DNA of 20,350 nt from Planctomycetota bacterium (GCA_030598065.1 JAUVQR010000006.1:1-20350), one strand, 5' to 3'; shown: positions 6,833-14,383, counted from the first letter of the stretch. Notes: generated by a model not told the origin, from the sequence alone. Numbers and translations: made by a program.

Positions 6833-8161
6833 ATGGCAGAAGAGAAGGTACACGTAAGGTTTTCACCCAGCCCGACAGGGTCCCTGCACATCGGCGGGGC
6901 CAGGACGGCGCTGTATAACTGGCTGTTCGCCCGGCACGAGGGCGGCACGTTGAGCCTGCGCATAGAGGACACCGACCAGACGCGGTCCGAAGACCGGTTT
7001 GTGGACGACATCAAGGAGAGCCTTGAGTGGCTGGGGATAGACTGGGACTCCGGCCCCATCTTCCAGAGTCGCCGTCTGATGATATACGACAGGCTTGCCG
7101 ACATGCTGATTGAAGGCGGCAAGGCGTACTGGAGCGACGAGGAGAAGGGCCGTGCGGTACGCTTCAAGATGCCGGACAGTGAGATGGAGTTCAATGATAT
7201 CATACGCGGCCCGATAAAGTTCGACGGCTCATTGATAGAGGATTTTGTCATACGCAAGGCGGACGGATACCCCACCTACAACTTCGCCTGCACGGTGGAC
7301 GACATAGAGACGGGTATTACGCACGTCATCCGGGGCGACGACCACATAACCAACACGCCCAAGCAGATTGCCATCTGTGAGGCGCTTGGTGTGATAAGGC
7401 CTCGCTTCGCCCACCTGCCGATGATACTTGGGGAGGACGGCGGGCGTCTCAGCAAGCGTTACGGCGCGACGTCTGTCAAGGAGTACAGGGAGCTTGGCTA
7501 TCTGCCCGAGGCGCTGACCAACTTCATCGCCCTGCTCGGCTGGGCGCCGGGCGACGACCGGGAGATGGTCTCCAGGGAGGAGATGATAAAGTGCTTCGAG
7601 CTGGAGCGTGTGGGCAAGACCAGCGCCCGGTTCAACAACACGAAGCTGGACTGGATGAACAGTCTTTACATAAGACAACTGCCGACCGACGACCTGCTCA
7701 GGAGGTTGATGCCCTTTCTGAGAAAGGCCGGCGTAGAGCCGGAGAAGCTGCCGGAGGGATGGCTGCAGAAGGTGGTCGAGCTACATATAGAACGTTTCAA
7801 GACACTGGCCGATTTTTACGTATTGACGTCGTTCCTGTTTACAGATGAGATTGAATATGACCCCAAGGCGGTGGAGAAACACCTGAAGAAAGACGGCGTA
7901 CCCGACCTGCTTCAAGAGGTACATGCCGCCCTGTCAAAGGTAGAAGGTTTTGACACGGATTCGCTGGAGAAGTGTCTTCGCGGGGTGGTGGAGGGCCGCG
8001 GCATCGGCTTCGGCAAGCTGGCGCAGCCCCTGAGGGTGGCGGTGACCGGGAAGACGGTCAGCGCCGGTCTCTTTGAGACGATGGAACTGCTGGGCAGGGA
8101 GAAGACACTCAGTAGGATATCCCACTGCCTGAACGAGTTTTGCCGCGCCGGCAGCGTCTAG
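6833..8161 (+). CDS. gltX: Glutamyl-tRNA synthetase, compact form
   Basis: This class I synthetase charges tRNA(Glu) (and tRNA(Gln) in non-discriminating forms). The catalytic core is clear: the HIGH-type signature in FSPSPTGSLHIGGARTALYN (residues 10-29), IEDTDQTRS, YPTYNFACTVDD, HVIRGDDHITNTPKQI and the KMSKS-type loop GGRLSKRYGAT (about 204-213). The anticodon-binding helical domain follows. At 442 aa it is short for the family. Between AYW100 and AVRFKMP the sequence has only SDEEKGR where typical bacterial enzymes carry about 35-40 residues with the Cys-x-Cys...Cys zinc site. The ATG start has a weak AAGG site. It stands alone, with its own promoter. Confidence 0.95.
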   Translation: MAEEKVHVRFSPSPTGSLHIGGARTALYNWLFARHEGGTLSLRIEDTDQTRSEDRFVDDIKESLEWLGIDWDSGPIFQSRRLMIYDRLADMLIEGGKAYWSDEEKGRAVRFKMPDSEMEFNDIIRGPIKFDGSLIEDFVIRKADGYPTYNFACTVDDIETGITHVIRGDDHITNTPKQIAICEALGVIRPRFAHLPMILGEDGGRLSKRYGATSVKEYRELGYLPEALTNFIALLGWAPGDDREMVSREEMIKCFELERVGKTSARFNNTKLDWMNSLYIRQLPTDDLLRRLMPFLRKAGVEPEKLPEGWLQKVVELHIERFKTLADFYVLTSFLFTDEIEYDPKAVEKHLKKDGVPDLLQEVHAALSKVEGFDTDSLEKCLRGVVEGRGIGFGKLAQPLRVAVTGKTVSAGLFETMELLGREKTLSRISHCLNEFCRAGSV

Positions 8162-8354
8162 GATTTCTGCCGGGTGCCGGGCTTTCTGCCGGATATACGG
8201 CGGCTCAATCGTTAACGCGGGACGCGGGTATCTTGAGATTTTAGGGTTTTTTTGATGATTGGTCGGTGTTTTGCGCATATTCGTGGTTTTTGTTCTTTTT
8301 GTTCTTGGTGAAACCGGCGCGACTGTGATTCAAGCGTAGCAAGAGGAAGAAACA

Positions 8355-9254
8355 ATGCCGTTATTGGTAGTCGGCTCTGTAGGTATAGACACGGTAGAGA
8401 CGCCGCACGGTAAGGCGCAGGATGTGCTGGGGGGTTCGGCGGTCTATTTCTCATGGGCAGCCAGCTTCTTCGTACCCGTTCGGCTGGTCAGTGTGGTAGG
8501 CAGCGATTTCCCGGAGCGGTACCGTGACGACCTGTCTACGAAAGACATAGATATGACGGGGCTTGAGGTAAGGGACGGTAAGACCTTCCGCTGGTCGGGC
8601 CAGTACAAGGACACGATGCACGTCGCTGAGACGCTGTCGGTGGACCTGAACGTGTTCGGCCAGTTTGCGCCGAACGTCCCGGAGCAGTTCCGGGACAGCC
8701 GCTTTGTGTTCCTGGCGAACGGCCTTCCGACGCTGCAGATGGAAGTCCTGGACCAGATGAACGGACCCGCCTTTGTCGCGGCGGACACGATGAACCACTG
8801 GATATCGGATATGAAACCGGAGCTGTTGAAGGTACTGAAACGGGTGGACGGGTTTATACTGAACGACGCGGAGGCCAGACAGCTTACCGAGGAACACAAC
8901 CTGATAAAGGCCGCCCGCGCGTTGCAGGAGATGGGGCCGAGTTATGTAATAATAAAGAAGGGCGAGCACGGCTCGCTACTGGTCTCGGAGGAAGGTTTCT
9001 GCCTCGTGCCCGGCTATCCCACCGAACACGTGAAGGACCCCACCGGGGCGGGCGACACATTTGCGGGTGGGACTATGGGATACCTGGCGAAGACCGGCAC
9101 CGTAAACGTGGAGAATATGCGTCAGGCCATAATATACGGGACCGTGCTGGCCTCTTTTAACGTGGAGGGGTTCAGCATCGAGCGACTTAAACAGATAGAC
9201 ATGGCCGACCTGGAGTCACGGCGAAGCCATTTTGCTTCGATGGTCAAGTTTTAG
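8355..9254 (+). CDS. PfkB-family carbohydrate/nucleoside kinase
   Basis: The product is a 299-aa ribokinase-like kinase. It has the N-terminal substrate region GSVGIDTVETPHG with LGGSAVYFSWAAS (residues 25-37). The C-terminal PfkB signature KDPTGAGDTFAGG (227-239) carries the anion hole and catalytic base Asp234. FILNDAEARQL and VIIKKGEHGSLL are also typical. The substrate cannot be told from motifs: ribose-type sugars and nucleosides are both possible. The ATG start has GAGGA at 8343-8347, 7 bases upstream. speD follows after 58 bases on the same strand, so a role near polyamine or methylthioadenosine metabolism is conceivable but only by context. Confidence 0.88.
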   Translation: MPLLVVGSVGIDTVETPHGKAQDVLGGSAVYFSWAASFFVPVRLVSVVGSDFPERYRDDLSTKDIDMTGLEVRDGKTFRWSGQYKDTMHVAETLSVDLNVFGQFAPNVPEQFRDSRFVFLANGLPTLQMEVLDQMNGPAFVAADTMNHWISDMKPELLKVLKRVDGFILNDAEARQLTEEHNLIKAARALQEMGPSYVIIKKGEHGSLLVSEEGFCLVPGYPTEHVKDPTGAGDTFAGGTMGYLAKTGTVNVENMRQAIIYGTVLASFNVEGFSIERLKQIDMADLESRRSHFASMVKF

Positions 9255-9312
9255 CGGCATCTGTACCCGGTTATATTCCCGCGTACGTTTACCGTGGAAA
9301 GGGGGTTGATAA

Positions 9313-9693
9313 GTGGAAGCATTTGGTCGTCATCTAATCCTTGAGATGTGGGATTGCGACAGAAGTATCGTCAACGACCCGGGAAAGGTAGAAGAGATAG
9401 TGCGGAAGGCGGCGACAGAGGCCAAAGCTACGGTTATGGGCATCGTGTCCCACAAGTTTGATCCTTCGGGTGTCACGTGCCTGGCAATCCTGGCGGAGTC
9501 GCACCTTTCCGTGCACACCTGGCCCAAGGAAGGTTACGTGGCCGCCGATATCTTTACCTGCGGGCGGACCGCGGCCCCCGAGCCGGCAGCCGAATATCTG
9601 ATAGGGGCCTTCAAGCCGAAGGATTCCAAGACCCTGGTGCTGACAAGGGGCGATTCTTCGGTGAGCGAACTGGCCCAGCACCAGACCGTGTAA
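9313..9693 (+). CDS. speD: S-adenosylmethionine decarboxylase proenzyme
   Basis: SpeD supplies decarboxylated S-adenosylmethionine, the aminopropyl donor for polyamine synthesis. This 126-aa class 1B (short, Thermotoga-type) proenzyme self-cleaves between Glu62 and Ser63 in AESHLSVHTWP, turning Ser63 into the pyruvoyl group. His68 and Cys83 (FTCG) match the processing and proton-donor residues of that family. The N-terminus GRHLILEMWDCD is typical. The GTG start is preceded by AAAGGGGG with about 7 bases of spacing. speE begins 11 bases after the stop, indicating a speDE operon. Confidence 0.96.
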   Translation: MEAFGRHLILEMWDCDRSIVNDPGKVEEIVRKAATEAKATVMGIVSHKFDPSGVTCLAILAESHLSVHTWPKEGYVAADIFTCGRTAAPEPAAEYLIGAFKPKDSKTLVLTRGDSSVSELAQHQTV

Positions 9694-9704
9694 CTAAAGA
9701 TACC

Positions 9705-10658
9705 ATGCCAGAATTCCCATCAAAAAAGGACCTGCCCAACAAGTGGCTCTACGACTACTTTAACCCCTTTGAGGTTCACAAGCACGCCATCAAAGGGACC
9801 CTGTACCACGGAGACACCGGGATGCAGGAGATAGTGATTGCAGAGAGCTCGAACCTTGGCAGGTGTCTCATCCTGGACAACGAGTTCCAGTCCGCCGAGC
9901 GTGATGAGTTTATATACCATGAATCGTTGGTGCATCCTGCGCTTATACTTCACCCCGGCGCCCAAAAGGTGGCCGTTATAGGCGGCGGCGAGGGGGCCGC
10001 GCTGAGAGAGGTCTTGCGCCACAAGTCGGTGCGCAAGGCGGTTATGATAGACATAGACAAGAAGGTCGTTGACTGCGCGCGCGAGTTCCTACCCACCTTC
10101 CACAACGGCGCCTTTGATGACCCACGAACGGAACTGCATTTCGAAGACGGCAGAAAATATATTGAGACATCCGAGGATAAATTTGACGTAATAATCATAG
10201 ACCTTACCTGCCCGCTGGAGGGCGGACCGTCGTATATGCTGTTTACTCAGGAATTCTACGCTATCGTCAGGGGCAAGCTGACGCACAACGGCATCCTGGC
10301 CGTACAGGCGGACAGCACCTCACCCGTGGCTGATTACACGTACACCGCCATAGCCCGGACGATTGGGCAGGTCTTTCCGTGGGTCTTTCCATACGCCGCC
10401 TATATCCCTTCCTACGCCATGCTCTGGGGGTTTTGCCTGGGGACAAACGGCACGGACCCCACCGCGCTGACAAGAGAAGAGGTTGACCGAACGGTCTCCG
10501 AGCGGATAACGGGCGAACTTGGGTTCTACGACGGGGTGACCCATCAGGCCATATTTAGCCTGCCGAAATACCTGCGAAAGGCCCTTAAAGAACAGACCGC
10601 CGTCAACCGGGACAGCAAACCGATAAAAGAAAAATACCCCGGCTTCAGGGCAGAGTAA
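9705..10658 (+). CDS. speE: Polyamine aminopropyltransferase, ACL5-like
   Basis: This enzyme moves an aminopropyl group from decarboxylated AdoMet (from SpeD, next door) to an amine. It has 317 aa. Visible motifs are GTLYHGDTGMQEI, LDNEFQSAERDEFIYHE, HPALILHP, VIGGGEGAALREVLRH (donor site, about 91-106), MIDIDKKVVD, DGRKYI, DLTCPLEGGPSYMLFT (166-181) and YIPSYAMLWG. The SAERDEFIYHE, EGGPxYxL(F/Y)T and PSYAxxWG pattern resembles thermospermine synthase (ACL5) more than E. coli SpeE, so the product could be spermidine or an isomeric tetraamine. The usual DxxDP reads D166-LT-C169-P. The start is ATG 9705; the frame also runs back into speD (9477) but homology starts here. The Shine-Dalgarno is weak. 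Confidence 0.9.
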   Translation: MPEFPSKKDLPNKWLYDYFNPFEVHKHAIKGTLYHGDTGMQEIVIAESSNLGRCLILDNEFQSAERDEFIYHESLVHPALILHPGAQKVAVIGGGEGAALREVLRHKSVRKAVMIDIDKKVVDCAREFLPTFHNGAFDDPRTELHFEDGRKYIETSEDKFDVIIIDLTCPLEGGPSYMLFTQEFYAIVRGKLTHNGILAVQADSTSPVADYTYTAIARTIGQVFPWVFPYAAYIPSYAMLWGFCLGTNGTDPTALTREEVDRTVSERITGELGFYDGVTHQAIFSLPKYLRKALKEQTAVNRDSKPIKEKYPGFRAE

Positions 10659-10715
10659 TTCCTTCGGGACCTGCGCTAGACCGTTCAATTGTCATGCTTG
10701 CGCCTCAGGGCCGTG

Positions 10716-10753
10716 ACAGGGGTTAAGACGCATACCGCAAGATTTAACCCTGT
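10716..10753 (+). promoter_or_regulatory. Hairpin next to the ribosome-binding site of the HAD/kinase gene
   Basis: ACAGGGGTTAA (10716-10726) pairs with TTAACCCTGT (10744-10753), giving about 10 base pairs with one bulged G around a 17-base loop. The 3' arm ends directly against the GAGGA ribosome-binding site (10754-10758) of the gene starting at 10769. There is no U-tract, so it is not a canonical terminator of speE. Translational control or mRNA stabilisation is possible. Confidence 0.5.
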
Positions 10754-10768
10754 GAGGACCGGATATCT

Positions 10769-12004
10769 TTGAAACGACACCCGAAGCTGATTATCTTTGA
10801 CCTGGACGGCGTTATCTTCAGGGGGCAGTACCTGCTCAGGCTGTCTCGCCGTGTAGGTCTCTTCGGCCATCTCCGCAACTTGTGCAGGTGTCTGCTGTAT
10901 GAGATGGGCGTACTCCCGATAGACGTGCTGCTCAGAGAGGTTTACACGAGTTTCGAAGGGATGCGGCTGGCCGAGCTGCGTAAGGCGTATGATGAAATGA
11001 CTCTTGCCGGGGGAGCGGACCAGGCCGTCAGGGAACTGAAGGCCCGTGGCGGCGAGGTGGCTATTATGAGTAGCGGCGTGCCTGACTTTATTGTAAGGGA
11101 CGTGGCTGACAGGCTTGGCGCAGACATGGGCTACGGTATTGAGGTGGGAGTCGCCGGCGAAGCCCTTTCCGGCGAGATAGGCGGGAGGCTCACCGTTGCC
11201 GACGGCAAGCGCATCGTCATAGAAAAGCTCATGAGGGATGGGGGTATTGGGTGGGAAGACGTGATGGTGGTCGCCGATGACATAAATAACCTTGGAGTTA
11301 TGATGAAGGCGGGTATAAGTGTCGGAGTTAACGCCTGCCGCCCGGTGAGGGAGATTGCGACCTATCTGGTAGACGGAGCGGATTTGACCGGGATATGCGG
11401 TCTCCTTGACGTGGGTGATAAGCCGGTGGACGTGTGGGAGAGCTGGCTCCAGGACGCGAGGCGCAAACTGGTGCACGTCTTTGCGGCGGGGGTGCCGTAT
11501 GTTGCCGCGCTGGCGTTTGTGCCTGTCATAGCCGCCCTGTGCGTGATGATTGTAGTATATTCTGTCTCGGAATGGGTGAGACTCAACGGATATAAGGTCC
11601 CCCTTGTGAGTGATGTAACCGCTTTATGCATACGTCGTCAAGAGAGGCGTCGCTTTGTCCTGGCGCCGGTCACGCTTGCGCTGGGCGTAACGGCCTCACT
11701 TGTTCTCTTTCCTTACGAGGTGGCCACGGCAACGATACTGATAGTGGCGTTTTCTGACAGCGCGGCGGCCCTGGTAGGCAGGGCATGGGGCACGATGCGC
11801 ATACCGTACAACACCTCCAAAAGCGTCCAGGGTTCTGTGGCGGCCTTCGTTGTGGCGTACGCGTGTGCGGCGTTCTACTTTCCGGTCCATGTGGCTGCGG
11901 TTGCGGCGATTGTGTCCACGTTGATTGAGTCTCTGCCGATAGTAGACGACAACGTTACTGTACCGATAGGCACCGGACTTATACTGACGGGGATGGCCGG
12001 ATAG
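10769..12004 (+). CDS. Fusion: HAD-family phosphatase + SEC59/DGK1/VTE5-type lipid kinase
   Basis: Two unrelated domains share one 411-aa frame. Residues 6-215 form a SerB-like HAD domain: motif I IIFDLDGVI (Asp11, Asp13), motif II IMSSG (about 99-103), Lys147, and motif IV VVADDINNLGVM (about 167-178). Residues 228-411 match the membrane kinase family of dolichol, phytol and yeast diacylglycerol kinases, which use CTP or another nucleotide. These residues include RRKLVHV (231-237), YSVSEWVRLNG, SDSAAALVGRAWG with NTSKSVQGS (329-356) and ESLPIVDDN (387-395). Several hydrophobic segments (about 240-268, 299-313, 319-336, 357-385) indicate an integral membrane protein. The start is TTG with GAGGA 10 bases upstream. 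ruvX follows after 11 bases. The substrate is unknown; a polyprenol, phytol or diglyceride is plausible. Confidence 0.82.
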   Translation: MKRHPKLIIFDLDGVIFRGQYLLRLSRRVGLFGHLRNLCRCLLYEMGVLPIDVLLREVYTSFEGMRLAELRKAYDEMTLAGGADQAVRELKARGGEVAIMSSGVPDFIVRDVADRLGADMGYGIEVGVAGEALSGEIGGRLTVADGKRIVIEKLMRDGGIGWEDVMVVADDINNLGVMMKAGISVGVNACRPVREIATYLVDGADLTGICGLLDVGDKPVDVWESWLQDARRKLVHVFAAGVPYVAALAFVPVIAALCVMIVVYSVSEWVRLNGYKVPLVSDVTALCIRRQERRRFVLAPVTLALGVTASLVLFPYEVATATILIVAFSDSAAALVGRAWGTMRIPYNTSKSVQGSVAAFVVAYACAAFYFPVHVAAVAAIVSTLIESLPIVDDNVTVPIGTGLILTGMAG

Positions 12005-12015
12005 CCGGAGAAAAA

Positions 12016-12444
12016 ATGCGCATACTCGGGATAGATTACGGAAGGAAGAGGATTGGTCTTGCGGTAAGCGACCCCCTGTATATTACTGCCCAGGCCCTGC
12101 CTACCCTCCATCGTGGTGACGCTGAGAATGATATGGCGGCGTTGGAAGTGCTTATCCGGGAGCGGGAGGTTGATGAGGTAGTGGTGGGTCTTCCAAAGAA
12201 CATGGACGGCAGTCTTGGGGCGAGTGCGCGAGAGGCGCTGGCGTTCGCTGATGAACTTAGGGCGCGTTTCCAACTGGCGGTTCACATGGTGGACGAGCGT
12301 CTGAGCACGTCAAGGGCGCACAAGGCGATGAAGTCGGCAGGTCTTACCAGAAAGAAAAGGACGGAGAGTGCGGACAAGGTGGCTGCGCAGCTTATCTTGC
12401 AGAGTTACCTAGATCAAAGAGGACAGAGAGGACAGAGGGGATAG
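12016..12444 (+). CDS. ruvX: YqgF/RuvX family RNase H-like nuclease
   Basis: YqgF/RuvX proteins have an RNase H-like fold and act in 16S rRNA 5' processing, or as a putative Holliday-junction resolvase. The 142-aa product has LGIDYGRKRIGLAVSDP (Asp7), VVVGLPKNMDGSLG, HMVDERLSTSRA and ESADKVAAQLILQSYL, covering the acidic catalytic positions. The ATG start has GGAG 5 bases upstream. It is probably co-transcribed with the preceding fusion gene. The normal end LILQSYL is extended by DQRGQRGQRG, encoded by a 9-bp tandem repeat. Confidence 0.95.
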   Translation: MRILGIDYGRKRIGLAVSDPLYITAQALPTLHRGDAENDMAALEVLIREREVDEVVVGLPKNMDGSLGASAREALAFADELRARFQLAVHMVDERLSTSRAHKAMKSAGLTRKKRTESADKVAAQLILQSYLDQRGQRGQRG

Positions 12445-12462
12445 AGAGGACAGAGAGGGCGG
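12418..12462 (+). repeat. 9-bp tandem repeat at the ruvX 3' end
   Basis: The unit AGAGGACAG occurs exactly at 12418-12426, 12427-12435 and 12445-12453. A variant, AGGGGATAG, at 12436-12444 supplies the ruvX stop, and a decayed fifth unit lies at 12454-12462. In frame it encodes Arg-Gly-Gln repeats. It is purine-rich on the plus strand, so slippage is plausible and copy number may vary. Confidence 0.8.
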
Positions 12463-12553
12463 CAGGGGCCGTGAACCTCTCCGGTGACGTCCGTGTTCGG
12501 AACAGCCTTGGCGGGCAAGAGGTGGCGGTGGCGGAGGGAGTTGTGATGCCGCG

Positions 12554-13486
12554 TCACTTCATCCGGGCGTTCTTTTGCAGGTCCCGGTAGATTTCTGACT
12601 CCCTCTCGGCCATATTATATAGCTCGGCCTCCTCCAGCGCTTCGGCGAGTTTCTTATGGGCATCGGCATATGTCGGGTCCAGGCTGATAACCTGCTGGTA
12701 TTCTGAGAGGGCCTCTTGCGTCATGCCCTTCTCCTCGTACACCCTGGCAAGGGACATGTGGGCGTTTATCAGCCCCAGGTTTATCTCTACCGCCTTCTTG
12801 AAGTCAAGTATCGCCTCGTCCAGTTGCCCGTCTTGTTCGTGCCTGAGTCCGAGGTTCATGTAAGTCTCCGCGAGGCTGATGGTGGCGACGGCGTCACTTG
12901 GCCTGAGTTCCAGTACCTCCTCAAACGCGCGGATGGCCCCCCGGGTGTTGCCCTTTGAGTCATATGCCAGCCCCAGATACAGGTAAGCCTCGGTGTATTC
13001 CGGGTTGACCTTGATGGCCTTTTTGAAACAAATGACGGCACTGTCAAGGTCGCCGTCTTCACCGTAAGCCAACCCCATCATGTAGTATGGCTCCGCGATA
13101 CCGGGGTATTTTTCTATGACCTTCATGTATTCCGCGATGGCCTCTTTAAGCATGCCCTTTCTTGAATAGGCAAGGCCCAGCGAGGCGTGGGCGTTGGCCG
13201 AATTCGGATTGAGCGACAGGGCCTCCTTGTACTGGGCGATTGCCTGGTCGGTCATGCCCCTCTTTTCGTATGCATGGCCCAGGCGGATGTGCGCGGTGAC
13301 GTTTCTTGGGTCTACTTCCAGGGCTTTCTTGAATTCCTGTATGGCCTTACCGGTGTCTCCCATCTCGAGATAAGTCGTCCCACGGGTCATGTAGCTTCTG
13401 GTCTCAAGCGTACACCCTGTCAACATACAGAGACATAAGGCGGATATTATAGTTATACGGTACGGTATCAGTGTCAGTTTCGTCAT
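12554..13486 (-). CDS. TPR-repeat lipoprotein
   Basis: The 310-aa protein starts with a lipoprotein signal: Lys3 and Arg10, a hydrophobic stretch ITIISALCLC, and the lipobox LTGC with Cys25. The mature part is made of about seven tetratricopeptide repeats of 34 residues (for example GDTGKAIQEFKKALEVDPRN and GMTDQAIAQYKEALSLNPNS), which form a protein-binding solenoid. The probable location is a membrane facing the periplasm; the partner is unknown. The ATG follows a weak GGAACC site. A perfect TATAAT lies about 30 bases upstream. The gene converges with ruvX (109 bases between the ends). Confidence 0.9.
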   Translation of the reverse strand: MTKLTLIPYRITIISALCLCMLTGCTLETRSYMTRGTTYLEMGDTGKAIQEFKKALEVDPRNVTAHIRLGHAYEKRGMTDQAIAQYKEALSLNPNSANAHASLGLAYSRKGMLKEAIAEYMKVIEKYPGIAEPYYMMGLAYGEDGDLDSAVICFKKAIKVNPEYTEAYLYLGLAYDSKGNTRGAIRAFEEVLELRPSDAVATISLAETYMNLGLRHEQDGQLDEAILDFKKAVEINLGLINAHMSLARVYEEKGMTQEALSEYQQVISLDPTYADAHKKLAEALEEAELYNMAERESEIYRDLQKNARMK

Positions 13487-13512
13487 GGTTCCAGCGTTCG
13501 TTCGCTACGGAA

Positions 13513-13541
13513 ATTATATGATATTCGTCCTGAACCGGAAA
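13513..13541 (-). promoter_or_regulatory. Candidate promoter of the TPR lipoprotein gene
   Basis: On the minus strand a perfect -10 TATAAT (13513-13518) stands 17 bases from a weak -35 TTTCCG (13536-13541, 3 of 6). The predicted start is near 13506, giving a leader of about 20 bases. The -10 is convincing; the -35 is not. Confidence 0.4.
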
Positions 13542-13609
13542 TCTGTCTCCAAGTGCCGCCGCTTGTTATGTCAGATTCTCCCCCCCCCGCGCTTCCCGCC
13601 TTGCAGGGC

Positions 13610-14383
13610 CTATCCCCCCGCCAGCGTGAAGCCGTGTTGTTCTATATTACGGCCGTTCAGGCCCGCCTCTTTCATCAAGTCCCTGTGAAAAGAAAAATCC
13701 CCGAATTCCCTCAGTGAGTGGCTGTCTGTGGAGAGCACGAGACCGGCGCCCTTATCGAAACACCTGCGCAGGAACTCAGGCCCGGGGTCCAACGAGTGGG
13801 AGTTTATTTCCAGGGAGATTCCCCTGGAGACGGCCTTGTCGATAATGGCGTCGGAGCAGCTTTCCGGCATGGTGACACCGGCCTTCCGGAGGCTCCTTGT
13901 GGGATGTGCCAGGATGTCAATGTCCTGGTCCAGGGCCCTCAGCGTGAGTGACAGGAACTCTTCCCGCGCGGCATCCGCGTCCTTGACGATCCCTTTTCTT
14001 ATAGAGGGAACGCTGTGCACGGAGCCTATGACGACCTCGAACTGGTCCCTGTAGTCCCAGTCGAATATGAAGTCGCCGCTCTGCGGCATCTGTTCCAGCT
14101 CGATCCCCACGTGTACGCCCATGTCCCTGTACCGGCTGACGTGCGATATATATTCGTCCATTTGCCCGGAGCGCTTCTTGACGGCCCTGTAGTACTCGTC
14201 AGGCGACAGCATCCACTTGAGCCTTTGCCTGTCCTCTCCGTCGAAGTATATGTCGTTGCTGTGGTCCGTGATGGCGAAACGCTCGACGCCGGTCTGGCGA
14301 GCGCGCTCCAGATAGTCTTCTATGTCGATGGGGTCGGCGCAGGCCGACCGCAGCGTATGCACGTGGCAGTCCACGGTAAACAT
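13610..14383 (-). CDS. PHP-domain metal-dependent phosphoesterase
   Basis: The 257-aa protein shows the full set of PHP metal ligands: HVH (His7, His9), ITDHS (Asp40, His41), GIE (Glu95), GSVHS (His123), AHPTR (His160) and STDSHS (Asp220, His222). This is the stand-alone PHP type related to histidinol phosphatase and YcdX. Such proteins hydrolyse small phosphoesters with a trinuclear metal centre. No his gene is nearby, so histidinol phosphatase is only one option. The ATG is preceded by AGGAGGT at a slightly long distance (12 bases). It probably has its own transcript, since a 402-bp repeat-rich gap lies upstream and a 123-bp gap with a run of nine C lies downstream. Confidence 0.9.
   Translation of the reverse strand: MFTVDCHVHTLRSACADPIDIEDYLERARQTGVERFAITDHSNDIYFDGEDRQRLKWMLSPDEYYRAVKKRSGQMDEYISHVSRYRDMGVHVGIELEQMPQSGDFIFDWDYRDQFEVVIGSVHSVPSIRKGIVKDADAAREEFLSLTLRALDQDIDILAHPTRSLRKAGVTMPESCSDAIIDKAVSRGISLEINSHSLDPGPEFLRRCFDKGAGLVLSTDSHSLREFGDFSFHRDLMKEAGLNGRNIEQHGFTLAGG

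Noticed and set aside
8162..8354. Terminator and promoter between gltX and the PfkB kinase
   Set aside because: Only weak 4-bp stems and no -35/-10 pair with acceptable spacing could be found; TTTCTGCCGG occurs twice but without further structure.
9477..9704. Longer speE beginning at 9477
   Set aside because: The extension is a frame inside speD with low-complexity Arg/Gly-rich translation; homology starts at ATG 9705.
13580..13588. Run of nine C as a phase-variation tract
   Set aside because: It lies in the gap after the PHP gene stop and upstream of the TPR promoter, not in a reading frame or between -35 and -10.
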